From Bog-473 sp963741995 (GTDB lineage Bacteria; Actinomycetota; Acidimicrobiia; Acidimicrobiales; RAAP-2), in NCBI GenBank assembly GCA_963741995.1, contig CAVUKI010000010.1:496001-560000 (forward strand): DNA of 64,000 nt, given 5' to 3'. A model generated the notes under the pieces. The model was not told the DNA's origin. It made no database searches and saw nothing but the letters and a program-made list of their open reading frames with translations. This document shows, piece after piece, positions 17,394-26,132 of the stretch. Position 1 is the stretch's first letter. Every line of letters starts with the position of its first letter. A program made the position numbers and the translations under genes.

Positions 17394-20300
17394 AGGTCGA
17401 CTCCCCGTTGCGCCTGGACCGCGACCTCTGGACTGAAACTGCTCCGCTGCTCCAGCACGGCGCCGCTGATGGCCGTCGCCCGAGCCGCGGCGGCCAGTGC
17501 CCGTTGGCACTGACTTGTCTGCTCGGTACTGCTCGTGCTGTCCGGCCTGCCAACAAGGTTGCGGCCGCTGATGTGCCAGCGATCCCGATAGGCGGCGATG
17601 GTCGAGACCTCCTTCATCCAGCGCTCGTGTCGTGCCGGGCTTTTCGGCGGGATCCCGAGACGCTGTACCCATCTGTCGCCGGACTCGACGGCTTGGTCAG
17701 CCAAGGTACGGGCTCGCTCTTCCATTGCTTGGTCCCGTTCGACTAGGGCCTGGGCCATCTCGGGGTCGCTGACACGCTGTGCCCGGGGGATGAGCCCGAC
17801 GATCAGGTTGTCCGTTCTCCGGCTCCGGACACCGGCGGCCTCGGTCCAACGCTCCACTCGCCCGTGCAGCACAGCGGCCACATCGGCGGCGTCGGCCAGG
17901 GACCGGCCGGCCACCAGGCGAGGGCAGATCGCCTCAACATCGAGGCCGCGGGATTCTGCGTTGCGGAAAGCAGCCAGAAGTGGACCGAACGCTTCGCTGG
18001 CTCGTACCCCAGCGAGGTCCGCCTCCGAAAGTCCCGAGCGGGCGAGCAGGGTGTCCCAGCGCTCGCGCTGGGCAAGCGTGGCCAGCGTCAGGTATTCGGC
18101 CGAGAGCCTCTCCAGGCCCTCTGCCTCAGACTGCTGGCGCCGGATCATGTCGTGGGCGGCCACGTCGGCACCCTCGTTGCGCAGCACCCCGGCCAGCACC
18201 TCTTTGGCAGTCGCCGGTTCGGATGCTTGGTCGTGGGAGGTTTGCGGGTCAGGGTCCCAGTGCGTGTCGACGTAGAGGCGGTTGGACTCGCGGCCCCTCG
18301 TGGCCATGACGTACAGCACTTCGCGGGTGGTGGTCGAAGAGACCAGGGCGTGCGCGGTGTCAACCGTGCGACCCTGAGCCCGATGGGCGCTCGAGGCGTA
18401 GGCCAGCTCGACGTGCTCGGCCACGTAGGCGGCCGGAAGGACCACCATCCCGCCGCCGATCGCCCGTTGCACAGTCATGCTTCCACCCTGCTCTGTGGCT
18501 GTGACAACCCAGCGGTCTCCGTTGCGTACCCAGCGTTGTCCGGTGGAAAGACGCCGGTCGTTCTGGCGGGTCACCACCAGGTCACCGACCCCGGCGGTCC
18601 CTCCGCCGGCCACCGTCAACCCGTCCTCGGTCACCGCACCGGCGGTGACCCTGTTAGCCCGCGCTCGGGCGTTGAGCTCGCTGACGGTACCGAGATCACT
18701 GGCAATCATCAGGCTGGTCTGGCCAGACTCGGTGTCGGCTTTCCAGGCCAAGAAAAGGGCGTCGAGCATCTGGTCCCGGTCACCGTCGGCGATCCGCTCA
18801 TGGGCCTGGTACGCGTCGATGGCGTCGGCGGACCCCGCCCTCAGCTCGATGCTGGCTCTCTTCTCCCACGGGTGATGAAATCGGCGCACCTCGGTCAGCT
18901 CGGGGGTAAGGCCCTCGCGGTCGCGCACCAGTGCGGCGAACATGCCCCCGGCATCGACAGAGCTGAGTTGGGCCTGGTCACCGACCAGGGCAACCTTGGC
19001 CCCGGCCGTCGCAGCGGCCCTTACGAGCTCATCCAAGGCAAAGGTCCCGGCCAGGGATGCCTCGTCCACGATCACCAGCTGGCCCGCTCTGAGGCGCCAC
19101 CGGGCGACCTCGTCCGCGGCGGCAGTTATGCGCTGGCGCAACGGCGTGCGGGCTCCGGAGACATTGGGAAGTGATCTGAGTGTGTTGCGCAGTTCGCTGA
19201 TCTTGCACAGGCGCTCGGCTTCCCGTCGGTGCTCGTGGAGCCACTTGGCCGAGTTCTCGGTGTCGATGCCGAGCTCGCCAGCCAGCACCTCGGCTGCGGC
19301 GGCAGAGGGGGCCAGGCCCAGCACCGAGCCCGCCCCGTGCTCGGTTTCCCACACGGCACGTAGCCCAGCCATCGTGGTGGACTTGCCCGTTCCAGCCGGG
19401 CCGACCAAGACATCAAGTCGACGGCCAGAAGTGGCGATCTTTTCCACCGCGACGATCTGGTCGAGGGACAACCTGTGGTCCCGATCGGGCAGGTTGGCCT
19501 CGGTGACCGCGGCCACAGTGCCCCTCGTGACCGACGGCCCACCGATTTGGCGCCCTGCCTCGAGCAGGCGGGCCTCGGCCTCCAACAGCGTGAACGTGGT
19601 GTAGACCTCATGGCCTTTGGCTCGGAACTGGCTCGTCCCATCGGCCCGGCGAAGACGCTCGGGCGTGTGGTGCAGTTCGGGTGCCGAGATCAAAAGCGAC
19701 TGGGTCAGAGCGAGGTCAGCCGTGTGCTCGGCGACGGCGATTCGCTCTTCGGGCGAGGCGAAACGGACCCCGTGCAGTTGGCGGTGCACCTCGGCCAAGA
19801 CGTTGGCTCGACTGAAAGTGGCCCGACGTTCAGCCACGCGCTGCACAGCCACGCCGGCGGGGTCGGCCAAGATGCCATCGGCCAGATCGCCGGCGTGCAG
19901 AAGAGGAAGGTCGTTGCGATCCGCCAGTCCCGCGACCCAAGAGACCTGGTCGTCGCCGACGTAACCCTCGGCCCGCCGACGCCAGCCCCTGGTCATCTCG
20001 GCCAGGCCGTGGCGTTCTTTGTCAGGCCGGGTCTCGAGAGTTGCCCGGCGCCGCAGGTCGAGGACCTCCACATTGGTCGGCTGGCGGCCATACGCGGCGA
20101 CGAACTCGCCAATCAAGACTGTCTTGCGCAGGTCAATGGCAGCCGAGCGCCGGGAGAACTCGGCCATCAGAGCCTCGGGCACCCCGGTCACTTCGAAGCG
20201 AAGCTGCTCGGAGTGGCGGCGAGCCCGACCATCCCAGCCCCAACCCAATTCCTTCGTCAACAGGTCGCTGAGCACGCCCTGGTGCAGCTCGGAGAGAGCC

Positions 20301-21064
20301 ACAACAGACTTGAACAAGCCCCTCGAATCGAGCGTCCGCCACGTGCCGTCGGAGACCGAGCGGGCGCGGTTGGCCACCACCACATGGTCGTGGAGCTGGG
20401 GGTCCCCGGCCCGCGAATCCCAGTGGGTGAAGGCGGCGGCCACGACTCCTTCAACATCTTCTTGCACCACGCCGTTGGTGCCTGAACGCGAGTGGAACAC
20501 CTCACGCTCGGCGTAGGTGAGCACGATCTCGATGGCGCGGCGATGGCAGGCGTAGATCTGTGTCTTGGTGTTCCGGTCGGCCAATGCCCAGGCGGTGGAG
20601 ACCGACTTCGATGGCGAGAAGGTCAGGTCGAACCCGGCAACGGGCGTACGGAAGGTCCCTCCCTTGGCCCGTTCCTCGGCCTCGATGCGGGCCCTCTCCT
20701 CGGCCGCTTCAGTGCCGGTGTGAGTGGCCGGGGTGGCAGCAACCCGCTCCGCTACCCGCTTGGCCAGGGAGAGGTGCGTGCGGTTGGGCTGGCGGCCAAG
20801 CGCCTTGCCCGTGATTGGGTCGGCGCACATCCCGAGCAGGTTGAACAGGTGCTGCTCGGTCACCGCCGAACCGGGCTCGATCCCGCGGCCGTCGTCGAGG
20901 CCGCCCAGGCCTGAGCCCAAGAACACGCCGGGTGGAGTTCCCGAAGTTGCGTAGTAGCGGGTCAGGTTGGAGGTGTGACCCAGGGCGCCGTCACCGACCG
21001 CGACAGACTCCATCAGATAGCGATAGCCCGACCCCAGGGTCATCCGGCGTAACGAGATCACCAC
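17390..21064 (-). CDS. traA: MobF-type relaxase/helicase (TraA-like)
   Basis: The 1224-residue protein nicks oriT, stays covalently bound to the 5' end and unwinds the strand for transfer. The N-terminal relaxase has a Tyr pair in TRYYATSGTPPG (Y37/Y38), FDLTFSPSKSVS near residue 155 and the metal-binding His cluster in THWDSRAGDPQLHDHVVVAN near 215-233. The helicase half carries Walker A GPAGTGKSTT near residue 555, VIVDEASLAG (Walker B) and a late RecD-like motif YASSAHRAQGRT. Length and order match actinobacterial TraA. A divergent gene lies 291 nt upstream, and that spacer is a natural place for promoters or oriT. It is co-translated with the small gene at 16872. Confidence 0.93.
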   Translation of the reverse strand: MVISLRRMTLGSGYRYLMESVAVGDGALGHTSNLTRYYATSGTPPGVFLGSGLGGLDDGRGIEPGSAVTEQHLFNLLGMCADPITGKALGRQPNRTHLSLAKRVAERVAATPATHTGTEAAEERARIEAEERAKGGTFRTPVAGFDLTFSPSKSVSTAWALADRNTKTQIYACHRRAIEIVLTYAEREVFHSRSGTNGVVQEDVEGVVAAAFTHWDSRAGDPQLHDHVVVANRARSVSDGTWRTLDSRGLFKSVVALSELHQGVLSDLLTKELGWGWDGRARRHSEQLRFEVTGVPEALMAEFSRRSAAIDLRKTVLIGEFVAAYGRQPTNVEVLDLRRRATLETRPDKERHGLAEMTRGWRRRAEGYVGDDQVSWVAGLADRNDLPLLHAGDLADGILADPAGVAVQRVAERRATFSRANVLAEVHRQLHGVRFASPEERIAVAEHTADLALTQSLLISAPELHHTPERLRRADGTSQFRAKGHEVYTTFTLLEAEARLLEAGRQIGGPSVTRGTVAAVTEANLPDRDHRLSLDQIVAVEKIATSGRRLDVLVGPAGTGKSTTMAGLRAVWETEHGAGSVLGLAPSAAAAEVLAGELGIDTENSAKWLHEHRREAERLCKISELRNTLRSLPNVSGARTPLRQRITAAADEVARWRLRAGQLVIVDEASLAGTFALDELVRAAATAGAKVALVGDQAQLSSVDAGGMFAALVRDREGLTPELTEVRRFHHPWEKRASIELRAGSADAIDAYQAHERIADGDRDQMLDALFLAWKADTESGQTSLMIASDLGTVSELNARARANRVTAGAVTEDGLTVAGGGTAGVGDLVVTRQNDRRLSTGQRWVRNGDRWVVTATEQGGSMTVQRAIGGGMVVLPAAYVAEHVELAYASSAHRAQGRTVDTAHALVSSTTTREVLYVMATRGRESNRLYVDTHWDPDPQTSHDQASEPATAKEVLAGVLRNEGADVAAHDMIRRQQSEAEGLERLSAEYLTLATLAQRERWDTLLARSGLSEADLAGVRASEAFGPLLAAFRNAESRGLDVEAICPRLVAGRSLADAADVAAVLHGRVERWTEAAGVRSRRTDNLIVGLIPRAQRVSDPEMAQALVERDQAMEERARTLADQAVESGDRWVQRLGIPPKSPARHERWMKEVSTIAAYRDRWHISGRNLVGRPDSTSSTEQTSQCQRALAAAARATAISGAVLEQRSSFSPEVAVQAQRGVDL

Positions 21065-21355
21065 CTGCCCCCTTCGTCGGGACGGCCCTCGTCCCGCACC
21101 TTTCAGAAGCGTGGACGACCACCATCTGCCCCTCGGTCAAGCCCGACCCCCCCCCTCGAATGCCACACGTGTGGAGCAATCTGACGGGCTTGATGGATAG
21201 GTAGAGAGCGGTTGAGGCTATGGCTGGCAACGGGAGGCATATCTGATTCGGTCCGGGGTGGGGCTTGGGGGCCGCCGAGAGGATTGCGAATGGGCGATTC
21301 GATGCTGAGACCAGCGAAGCCGACGACGATCTCGTTCGACGTAGCCTGAAACACC
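21065..21355. promoter_or_regulatory. Divergent spacer upstream of the relaxase with a 12-bp palindrome
   Basis: The spacer separates the relaxase (minus) from the gene at 21356 (plus). It contains the perfect palindrome CCACACGTGTGG at 21163-21174, about 100 nt from the relaxase start, next to a C-run. This could be an operator for a dimeric repressor or part of oriT. No clear -10/-35 pair stands out. Confidence 0.4.
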
Positions 21356-22219
21356 ATGGCCGGAAGCCTTGAGCCAGTAGTCGCCAAGCTGGACCGGGCA
21401 GCAGAGCATTACCGATTTCTCAAGGAAGAGCTCTTCGGTGGGCGTGACGCTCTGTTGCACCCCGTTACCTATGAAGCGGAGCCGGATGGACTCAAGTACC
21501 GCCTTCGCGTCGGCACGGTTGAAGAGCTGGACCCACGGTGGCCGGTCATAGTGGGGGACGCCTACTTCAACCTCCGGGCGACCTTGGATTACGTCGTCTA
21601 CCAGCTTCACGTCCGGCACTACGGACGGGGACCGGTCCCCGATGAGGTCGCTAATCGCAGCGCCTTCCCAAGCCGCATCAGCAACTTGACTCGGAGCGGG
21701 AATCCGATCCCACCCACTATCGAGTGGGACAGCATCGGACATCTCTCGAAAAGAGACCGGGCAGCTATCGAGTTGTTGCAGCCGTACAACCGAGGGCACA
21801 AAGACGGATTGGACCCGCTGAGAATCGCCGTGGCGGATATCGCGCTGATGAACAACGTCGACAAGCACCGAGAACTCCATGTCATATTGAGCCTGCCATC
21901 CGCCTTTGTACATGTGGACTTTGCGGACAGATACGGGTTCCAGCGCGATCCCCAGTTTGGGATCCCGGTGGTAAGCGACGCATATGTCGACACGTGGAGC
22001 TTTACGGAGGCGCCACCAGCCGAGCAGGTGAAGGTGAATAGCAGTGTTTTGCTTACGGCAGGACTGTTGCAGGATGGTCAGCGGTTTGAGGCATTGGCCC
22101 ATATCGGCGGTTGCATCCTTGCCGTATGGTCCATCGTTCAGCGTTTCTCAGATAGGTTCCCTCCCTTGGCGACGCCTCCCGATTTCTCGTGGATCAGGCG
22201 TTCGGCAAAGATCACCTGA
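21356..22219 (+). CDS. Hypothetical protein, widespread soluble family
   Basis: The 287-residue soluble protein has no signal peptide. Recognisable segments are GDAYFNLRATLDYVVYQLH (about residues 67-85) and a DKHRELHVILSLP stretch near residue 172. I have a general impression of bacterial proteins with an NLRxxLDH helix and an NxxDKHR motif; their function is unknown to me. In the R-x4-H sense of HEPN ribonucleases, the position after NLRATLD is Tyr instead of His, so a ribonuclease role is not supported. The gene stands alone, divergent from the relaxase. Confidence 0.65.
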   Translation: MAGSLEPVVAKLDRAAEHYRFLKEELFGGRDALLHPVTYEAEPDGLKYRLRVGTVEELDPRWPVIVGDAYFNLRATLDYVVYQLHVRHYGRGPVPDEVANRSAFPSRISNLTRSGNPIPPTIEWDSIGHLSKRDRAAIELLQPYNRGHKDGLDPLRIAVADIALMNNVDKHRELHVILSLPSAFVHVDFADRYGFQRDPQFGIPVVSDAYVDTWSFTEAPPAEQVKVNSSVLLTAGLLQDGQRFEALAHIGGCILAVWSIVQRFSDRFPPLATPPDFSWIRRSAKIT

Positions 22220-22261
22220 TCGCCCGGTCACTGGGCACCCCGGGGGGTTACGCTCGACACC

Positions 22262-22471
22262 TTGAGTAGGTTCGTGGACGACATCCGACGGGCACGGCGC
22301 GAGGAGCGGTTACCGACCCAGTTTCGTGCGAACGACGTCCGCCGTGTCTGCCCTGGTTGGGCCGATCACACGTACAGCAACTTCTTGCCCAAACATCGTC
22401 GGGGGAATCCGGGCAACAACACGGCCTATTTCGAGCAACACGCGGACGGGAGCTACAGCCTCCTGGGGTAA
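22262..22471 (+). CDS. Small winged-helix-like hypothetical protein
   Basis: The 69-residue protein starts at a TTG. The first half is basic (FVDDIRRARREERLPTQF), followed by RANDVRRVCPGWADHTYSNFLPKH and an ending in Asn/Gly-rich turns and YFEQHADGSYSLLG. The pattern of a short helical domain followed by a hairpin ending in G-x-Y-x-L resembles small DNA-binding winged-helix modules found next to restriction or mobile genes. I cannot name the family. It lies 42 nt after the previous gene and may share its transcript. Confidence 0.5.
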   Translation: MSRFVDDIRRARREERLPTQFRANDVRRVCPGWADHTYSNFLPKHRRGNPGNNTAYFEQHADGSYSLLG

Positions 22472-22594
22472 GCCGACCTTTGATCTGGGGTCCCCGGTCC
22501 CAGTGTGTAGGGGCAACCCCCGGCGAGCGGCGCCAAACCCTCCTAGAGCCCGGGGACAGCCTCGAGTCGACTCTCGAGCGTCTACGGTCGCAAG

Positions 22595-22816
22595 GTGAAC
22601 TTCACGCCCCGCCCGGGAGACCTCATCACGGCCTTCAGCCCGCAGCCGGGCCGATGCTTCAGGATGGTGCAGTCCCGCCAGCTACAGGCGACCCACTGCC
22701 CGGACCCGCCGGCTTGGAAGGGCATCTGGACCGACGTGAAGGGACGCAGCTGGTACGTCGAGGCCTGTAGGCGCCATGCGCCCAAGGTGACCGGTCCAGA
22801 GTCGCAGGACTTCTGA
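22595..22816 (+). CDS. Small hypothetical protein
   Basis: The 73-residue protein starts at a GTG and is rich in Pro, Arg, Trp and Cys (ATHCPDPPAWKGIWTDVKG, SWYVEACRRHAPKV). The spacing of Cys and His could bind a metal, but no standard pattern is complete. It is followed 18 nt later by a strong terminator hairpin, which supports a real 3' end. Function unknown. Confidence 0.45.
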   Translation: MNFTPRPGDLITAFSPQPGRCFRMVQSRQLQATHCPDPPAWKGIWTDVKGRSWYVEACRRHAPKVTGPESQDF

Positions 22817-22834
22817 AGTGAGTGCCCCGACGCG

Positions 22835-22863
22835 CAACAACCCCGGCTCGGCCGGGGTTGTTG
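22835..22863. terminator. Bidirectional terminator hairpin
   Basis: A perfect 13-bp stem CAACAACCCCGGC/GCCGGGGTTGTTG with a 3-nt loop lies between the convergent genes ending at 22816 (plus) and 22884 (minus). The stem ends in GTTGTTG on both strands rather than a long U-run. Position and stability fit a two-way terminator. Confidence 0.75.
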
Positions 22864-22883
22864 CCATGACGGAATGAGGCGCG

Positions 22884-24323
22884 CTATTCGTCGCCTTCCG
22901 TTCCCGTCGGGGTGTCCGCCACCTCGGCTTCGACCTCAGAGAGTCCGTAGCCGCAGGTTGCGAGGAATCTGAGGTAGGTCGCGAGGTCCGGCGCGGGATG
23001 CCGCCATCCCTGGCGCTCCCCGAAGCGGGCTTCGACCGACGCGGCTACTTGGGCAAAGAGGACCAAGGGGAGTCGGGCATCGCTGGCTTCACTTGCAAGT
23101 GCCAGCGCAGCCGTCCGGTCCCACGCCCGCCCTGGGTCGGTGTCCTTGCCGATCAGCGATGCCACCCCGCCGCCGTTGCCCGCGGCCAACCCAGCGGGAT
23201 CGGCCATGATGACTTCGGTCACGTAGCGCAGAGTCCCCTTGGGAACGCTGCGCCGGGCCACGACCTCGGTGACAAACTCCCGACGTACCGGAGTGGCCGT
23301 CTCCCATGCCTTGTTGTTGGTGATGACCTTCCGACGCTCGTCCTTCTGCTCGTCGGTCATGCCCGATGCGGGCGCATCGGTTGCCGGCGAAGTGGCGGCT
23401 GTGCGAGCAGTGGCCTGGTCTATGTGGCCTTGGCCCACCGGGTCGAGACAGATGTAGGCCAGCTCGTAGCCATCGTCGGTTTCGACCACGGCGGCACAGT
23501 GGCCGGGGCAGGTCCGGTGCTTGGCCGGGGTGAAGGTACGGGCACCGCTCGGTGCCGGAAGGTCCGAGAGCCAGTAAGCGCCCTCGGGGAGCCACCAGCC
23601 GTTCTCTAGTTCGACCAGGGGCACACCGGACTCGGTGATCTGGGCCGCTACGGCGTCGTAGGCAGCGCGGTCGTCGCGTTCACGCCGGAGCTGGGCCACC
23701 AAGTGGTCGAATCGGCTGGGGTCCTTCAGCGCGGTGACGGTCAGGGCCTTAACCGCCTCGGCGTCGGTGTCGAACTCGGCCAACACCATCAGCTGGTCCA
23801 TGTTCAGGTCATGGCGCTCGCCTATGGCGGTGGCCACTTCGCTGGCCGCCACTTTGAGAGCCGTGCGAACCACCCCGGCCTTGATCCCGGTCATGGTCGT
23901 GATGTCTCGCTGGCTCACGCCCTCGAAACCGGCCAGCTGCGCGATAGCCGCAGCTTCTTCGGTCGGGGTCAGGCCCTCGCGGTCGTGGTTCTCCACGAGC
24001 ATCCCGGCCAGCTGGTGGACGGGGGACAGGTCATCGCGGACAAACACGGGAATGGTCGCAAGACGCGCCTTGATGGCGGAGTATTTGCGGCGCTCACCCG
24101 CGATGATCTCCAACCGACCGTCCTCCAACTGACGCACCAGGGGCGGGTTGAGCAGGCCCAGAGCGCTGATGGAAGGCGCCAGGCCCTCACGGTCACGGTG
24201 TGGCCGTCGGGCGTTCTGCGGATTGTCGACCAGCGTGGCCGGGTCCACCGCTCGCAGTTCGTATCCCTGCGGTGCGCTCGCTGGCGTGGTTACCGACGCC
24301 GGAGCGTCATGGGTGGTCGTCAT
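22884..24323 (-). CDS. parB: ParB-like partition/nuclease-domain protein
   Basis: The 479-residue protein has a ParB/Spo0J N-terminal domain (about residues 20-115). It shows NPQNARR, SISALGLLNPPLVRQL and the GERRK box, then a helix-turn-helix region (LTPTEEAAAIAQLAGFEGVS, about 120-170). The C-terminal half is unusual: a segment with HRTCPGHCAAVVE and CLDP, then a long helical tail. I chose ATG 24323 (MTTTHDAPAS), preceded by GAGAAAGG; an upstream reading overlaps ssb. Such genes in ICEs act in partition or regulate element genes. No ParA is nearby, so a regulatory or DNA-binding role may be more likely than classical segregation. It follows ssb by 85 nt. Confidence 0.82.
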   Translation of the reverse strand: MTTTHDAPASVTTPASAPQGYELRAVDPATLVDNPQNARRPHRDREGLAPSISALGLLNPPLVRQLEDGRLEIIAGERRKYSAIKARLATIPVFVRDDLSPVHQLAGMLVENHDREGLTPTEEAAAIAQLAGFEGVSQRDITTMTGIKAGVVRTALKVAASEVATAIGERHDLNMDQLMVLAEFDTDAEAVKALTVTALKDPSRFDHLVAQLRRERDDRAAYDAVAAQITESGVPLVELENGWWLPEGAYWLSDLPAPSGARTFTPAKHRTCPGHCAAVVETDDGYELAYICLDPVGQGHIDQATARTAATSPATDAPASGMTDEQKDERRKVITNNKAWETATPVRREFVTEVVARRSVPKGTLRYVTEVIMADPAGLAAGNGGGVASLIGKDTDPGRAWDRTAALALASEASDARLPLVLFAQVAASVEARFGERQGWRHPAPDLATYLRFLATCGYGLSEVEAEVADTPTGTEGDE

Positions 24324-24408
24324 AGGGTTGCCTTTCTCTCTGCCCGGTGCCGTGTGCCCCGGGTCGGGCCACCGGCCGGAGCCGGTGACCCTGCTCGGGA
24401 CGCAGGCC

Positions 24409-24822
24409 TCAGAACGAAGCTGCCTCGGCGTCACTTGACTCGGAGGGTTCCTCCGTTGCCTGACGGCGCTGGGTCCGCTGCACGTCGGCGGTGGCGTAGC
24501 GCAGGCTCGGGCCGATCTCGTCGGCCACGATCTCGACCTTGGAGCGGTGCTCACCGTCGTCGGTCTCCCAACTGCGCTGCTCGATGCGGCCGGTGACCAC
24601 GACGCGCATGCCCTTGGAGAGGCTGAGTGCCACGTTCTCGGCCAGGTCACGCCAGCACACGACGTCGAAGAACGACGTCGCCTCCTGCCACTCCTGGGTC
24701 GTCTTGTCCTGCCAGCGCCGGTTGACGGCGACGCCCAACTGGGCCGTAGCCTGACCTTCGCGGGTGTAGCGGATTTCGGGTTCCCGAGTGAGGTTCCCGG
24801 TGATGGTGGTCGTGTTGCTCAT
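24409..24822 (-). CDS. ssb: Single-stranded DNA-binding protein
   Basis: The 137-residue OB-fold protein starts MSNTTTITGNLTREPEIRYT and has the family landmarks AQLGVAVNRRW, TSFFDVVCWRDLAENVA and GMRVVVTGRIEQRSW. The C-terminal tail ends in AEAASF instead of the usual acidic DDDIPF-like tip, so partner-protein contacts may differ from those of chromosomal SSB. It probably coats the transferred strand on arrival or during element replication. Its leader (24823-25173) has two strong inverted repeats. parB follows in the same direction. Confidence 0.92.
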   Translation of the reverse strand: MSNTTTITGNLTREPEIRYTREGQATAQLGVAVNRRWQDKTTQEWQEATSFFDVVCWRDLAENVALSLSKGMRVVVTGRIEQRSWETDDGEHRSKVEIVADEIGPSLRYATADVQRTQRRQATEEPSESSDAEAASF

Positions 24823-24857
24823 TGTCTTGCTCCTTATGCTCTTGGCTTCGTTCCTTG

Positions 24858-24881
24858 CGAACGACGCCGCTGCGTCGTTCG
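24858..24881 (-). promoter_or_regulatory. Hairpin in the ssb leader
   Basis: A perfect 10-bp inverted repeat CGAACGACGC/GCGTCGTTCG with a CGCT loop lies 36 nt upstream of the ssb start. In the ssb transcript it would form a stable 5' hairpin. As DNA it may be an operator. It may regulate expression after transfer, which is a guess. Confidence 0.5.
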
Positions 24882-24947
24882 ATGAACGGCGACCTCCACC
24901 GGCAGCGAAGCGGGGTCAAGTTCCGGAGAGGGCAGCCCTTGGGCCGA

Positions 24948-25016
24948 ACAAGAAGTTCTGGCGGGTTCGCCCGTAGGGCGAACTTCAACGATCACGAAAC
25001 CGCCAGAAGTTCTTGT
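24948..25016. repeat. Nested inverted repeat, candidate origin (oriT/ssi-like)
   Basis: A perfect 17-bp outer inverted repeat runs at 24948-24964 and 25000-25016 (ACAAGAAGTTCTGGCGG and its complement). The left arm is followed at once by an 8-bp inner hairpin GTTCGCCC-GTA-GGGCGAAC (24965-24983). Such nested structure in a non-coding leader next to ssb and parB is typical of transfer origins, single-strand initiation sites or large operators. No nic site can be assigned by eye. Confidence 0.5.
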
Positions 25017-25173
25017 GAGCCGAGCCGGCGACTTGACGCCGTGAAGCGCCGGTGGTCCCGGTCCGGCGCGTGGGACGTGTGCGCTCACGGCTGCCTGGCG
25101 CTAGCTCCACGCAGGGTGTCGACAAGCCTGACTACCCAGGCGCAACGGCCCTACGAGTTCGGTGGGGAGGTTC

Positions 25174-25413
25174 TCAGGAAGTCGGTGGGGATGTCGCAGG
25201 GGAGCGGTGCCGGCGGTACCAGCGGTACCAGCCGATGGTCGGTCGCCGGCCTTCCATGATCATGACGGCCAGCTCTTCGGCCATGGCTTCGATGTCGTCG
25301 TACTCAGGACGCGAGGCTCGCTCCTTGGCCGCGGCCAGGTGCCGGAGAACGGACGGGGTCAAGCGATCGAGGTCGACCCAGGTGGCCATATGACTCGCTC
25401 GGGTACGAGACAC
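25174..25413 (-). CDS. Small hypothetical protein, acidic helix
   Basis: The 79-residue protein starts at GTG 25413, which is preceded by the strong ribosome site AGGAGGGG at 8-nt spacing. That makes this short frame more credible than the longer upstream reading. It contains WVDLDRLTPSVLRHLAAAKE and a helix EYDDIEAMAEELAVMIMEGR, then a Trp/Tyr-rich basic tail (GWYRWYRRHR). It resembles short accessory proteins near ssb genes in actinobacterial elements; the function is unknown. It is upstream of ssb and may start that transcript, with the nested repeat lying between them. Confidence 0.6.
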   Translation of the reverse strand: MSRTRASHMATWVDLDRLTPSVLRHLAAAKERASRPEYDDIEAMAEELAVMIMEGRRPTIGWYRWYRRHRSPATSPPTS

Positions 25414-25503
25414 AATCGGACCCCTCCTGCGCCAGGAGTGGTCGTGCCCGCGCCGAGGTCGCTCTGGAGGCGAACGGGGGTCTCGGTCGCCTGAGGACCC
25501 GCG

Positions 25504-25902
25504 GTGGGACTGCGTGTGCCTCAACTCTCGGAGGGGGATGGTGGTCGCGGAGTGGCCTCGACGCTGACGGCCCAGAGCGGACCGAGAACGAGGGACCGAT
25601 GTCCTCCAAAGCCCCGGTGTCGATGGCAGCGCCGCGAGCGGCTGCGGGATCACCAGGCCGCCGCGGCCAAGGCGGTAGGCGCCCACAGCGCTGCGCTGGC
25701 TCGGCTCGAGGCAGTGACCTCTCGTCGAGCCGAGGTGCTCGCCGCCCAGGATGGCCTGGTGGCCGCCGCAAACGCCGAGGTCGCCGCCGTCGTCGTGACG
25801 GCGGCCAAAGTGATGGGCGCCGATGTGGCCGCGACCTTGCTCGACGTCAGCAAGGCGGAGGTTCGCCGGGTGACGAAAGAAGCCCAGCTCGCTGGCAACT
25901 GA
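25504..25902 (+). CDS. Hypothetical Ala-rich helical protein
   Basis: Up to 132 residues are open. The C-terminal 90 (from RRERLRDHQAAAAKAVGAH) look protein-like, with heptad-like Ala/Leu/Val spacing (ARLEAVTSRRAEVLAAQDGL, AANAEVAAVVVTAAKVMG) suggesting a coiled coil. The N-terminal 40 are Pro/Arg-rich and may not be translated; the start could be GTG 25504 or GTG 25552. It may be a small DNA-associated or structural helper. Two hairpins follow its stop. Confidence 0.5.
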   Translation: MGLRVPQLSEGDGGRGVASTLTAQSGPRTRDRCPPKPRCRWQRRERLRDHQAAAAKAVGAHSAALARLEAVTSRRAEVLAAQDGLVAAANAEVAAVVVTAAKVMGADVAATLLDVSKAEVRRVTKEAQLAGN

Positions 25903-25940
25903 GGGACAGGATTTGTCTCAGGTCGCGTCAGGCAACCGAG

Positions 25941-25989
25941 CCGTCGAACCGACGGCCAGTCCTCTCGTGGGGACGCAGGTCCCCACGAG
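25941..25989. terminator. Tandem hairpins after the 25504-25902 gene
   Basis: Two perfect stems follow each other: CCGTCG/CGACGG (25941-25955, 3-nt loop) and CTCGTGGGGAC/GTCCCCACGAG (25964-25989, 4-nt loop GCAG). They lie 39 nt past a stop codon and upstream of the gene at 26133. They lack a U-tract, so a terminator is likely but a DNA-binding site is possible. Confidence 0.5.
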
Positions 25990-26132
25990 TTGCCGGATCC
26001 GCACTCGGGCAGCGCTTCTCACCGCCGCAAAGGTGCCTCTTCGTTCCCGCAGGGAAGTGACAGGAGCTCGAGACGTAGGTGGGGAGTTGCCTGGGGAGGC
26101 CCGAGGGGAACTCGGCCCCTCACGGTGTCGCC

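Noticed and set aside
17864..19174. Long forward frame under the relaxase
   Set aside because: Antisense to helicase motifs of TraA; no recognisable protein pattern.
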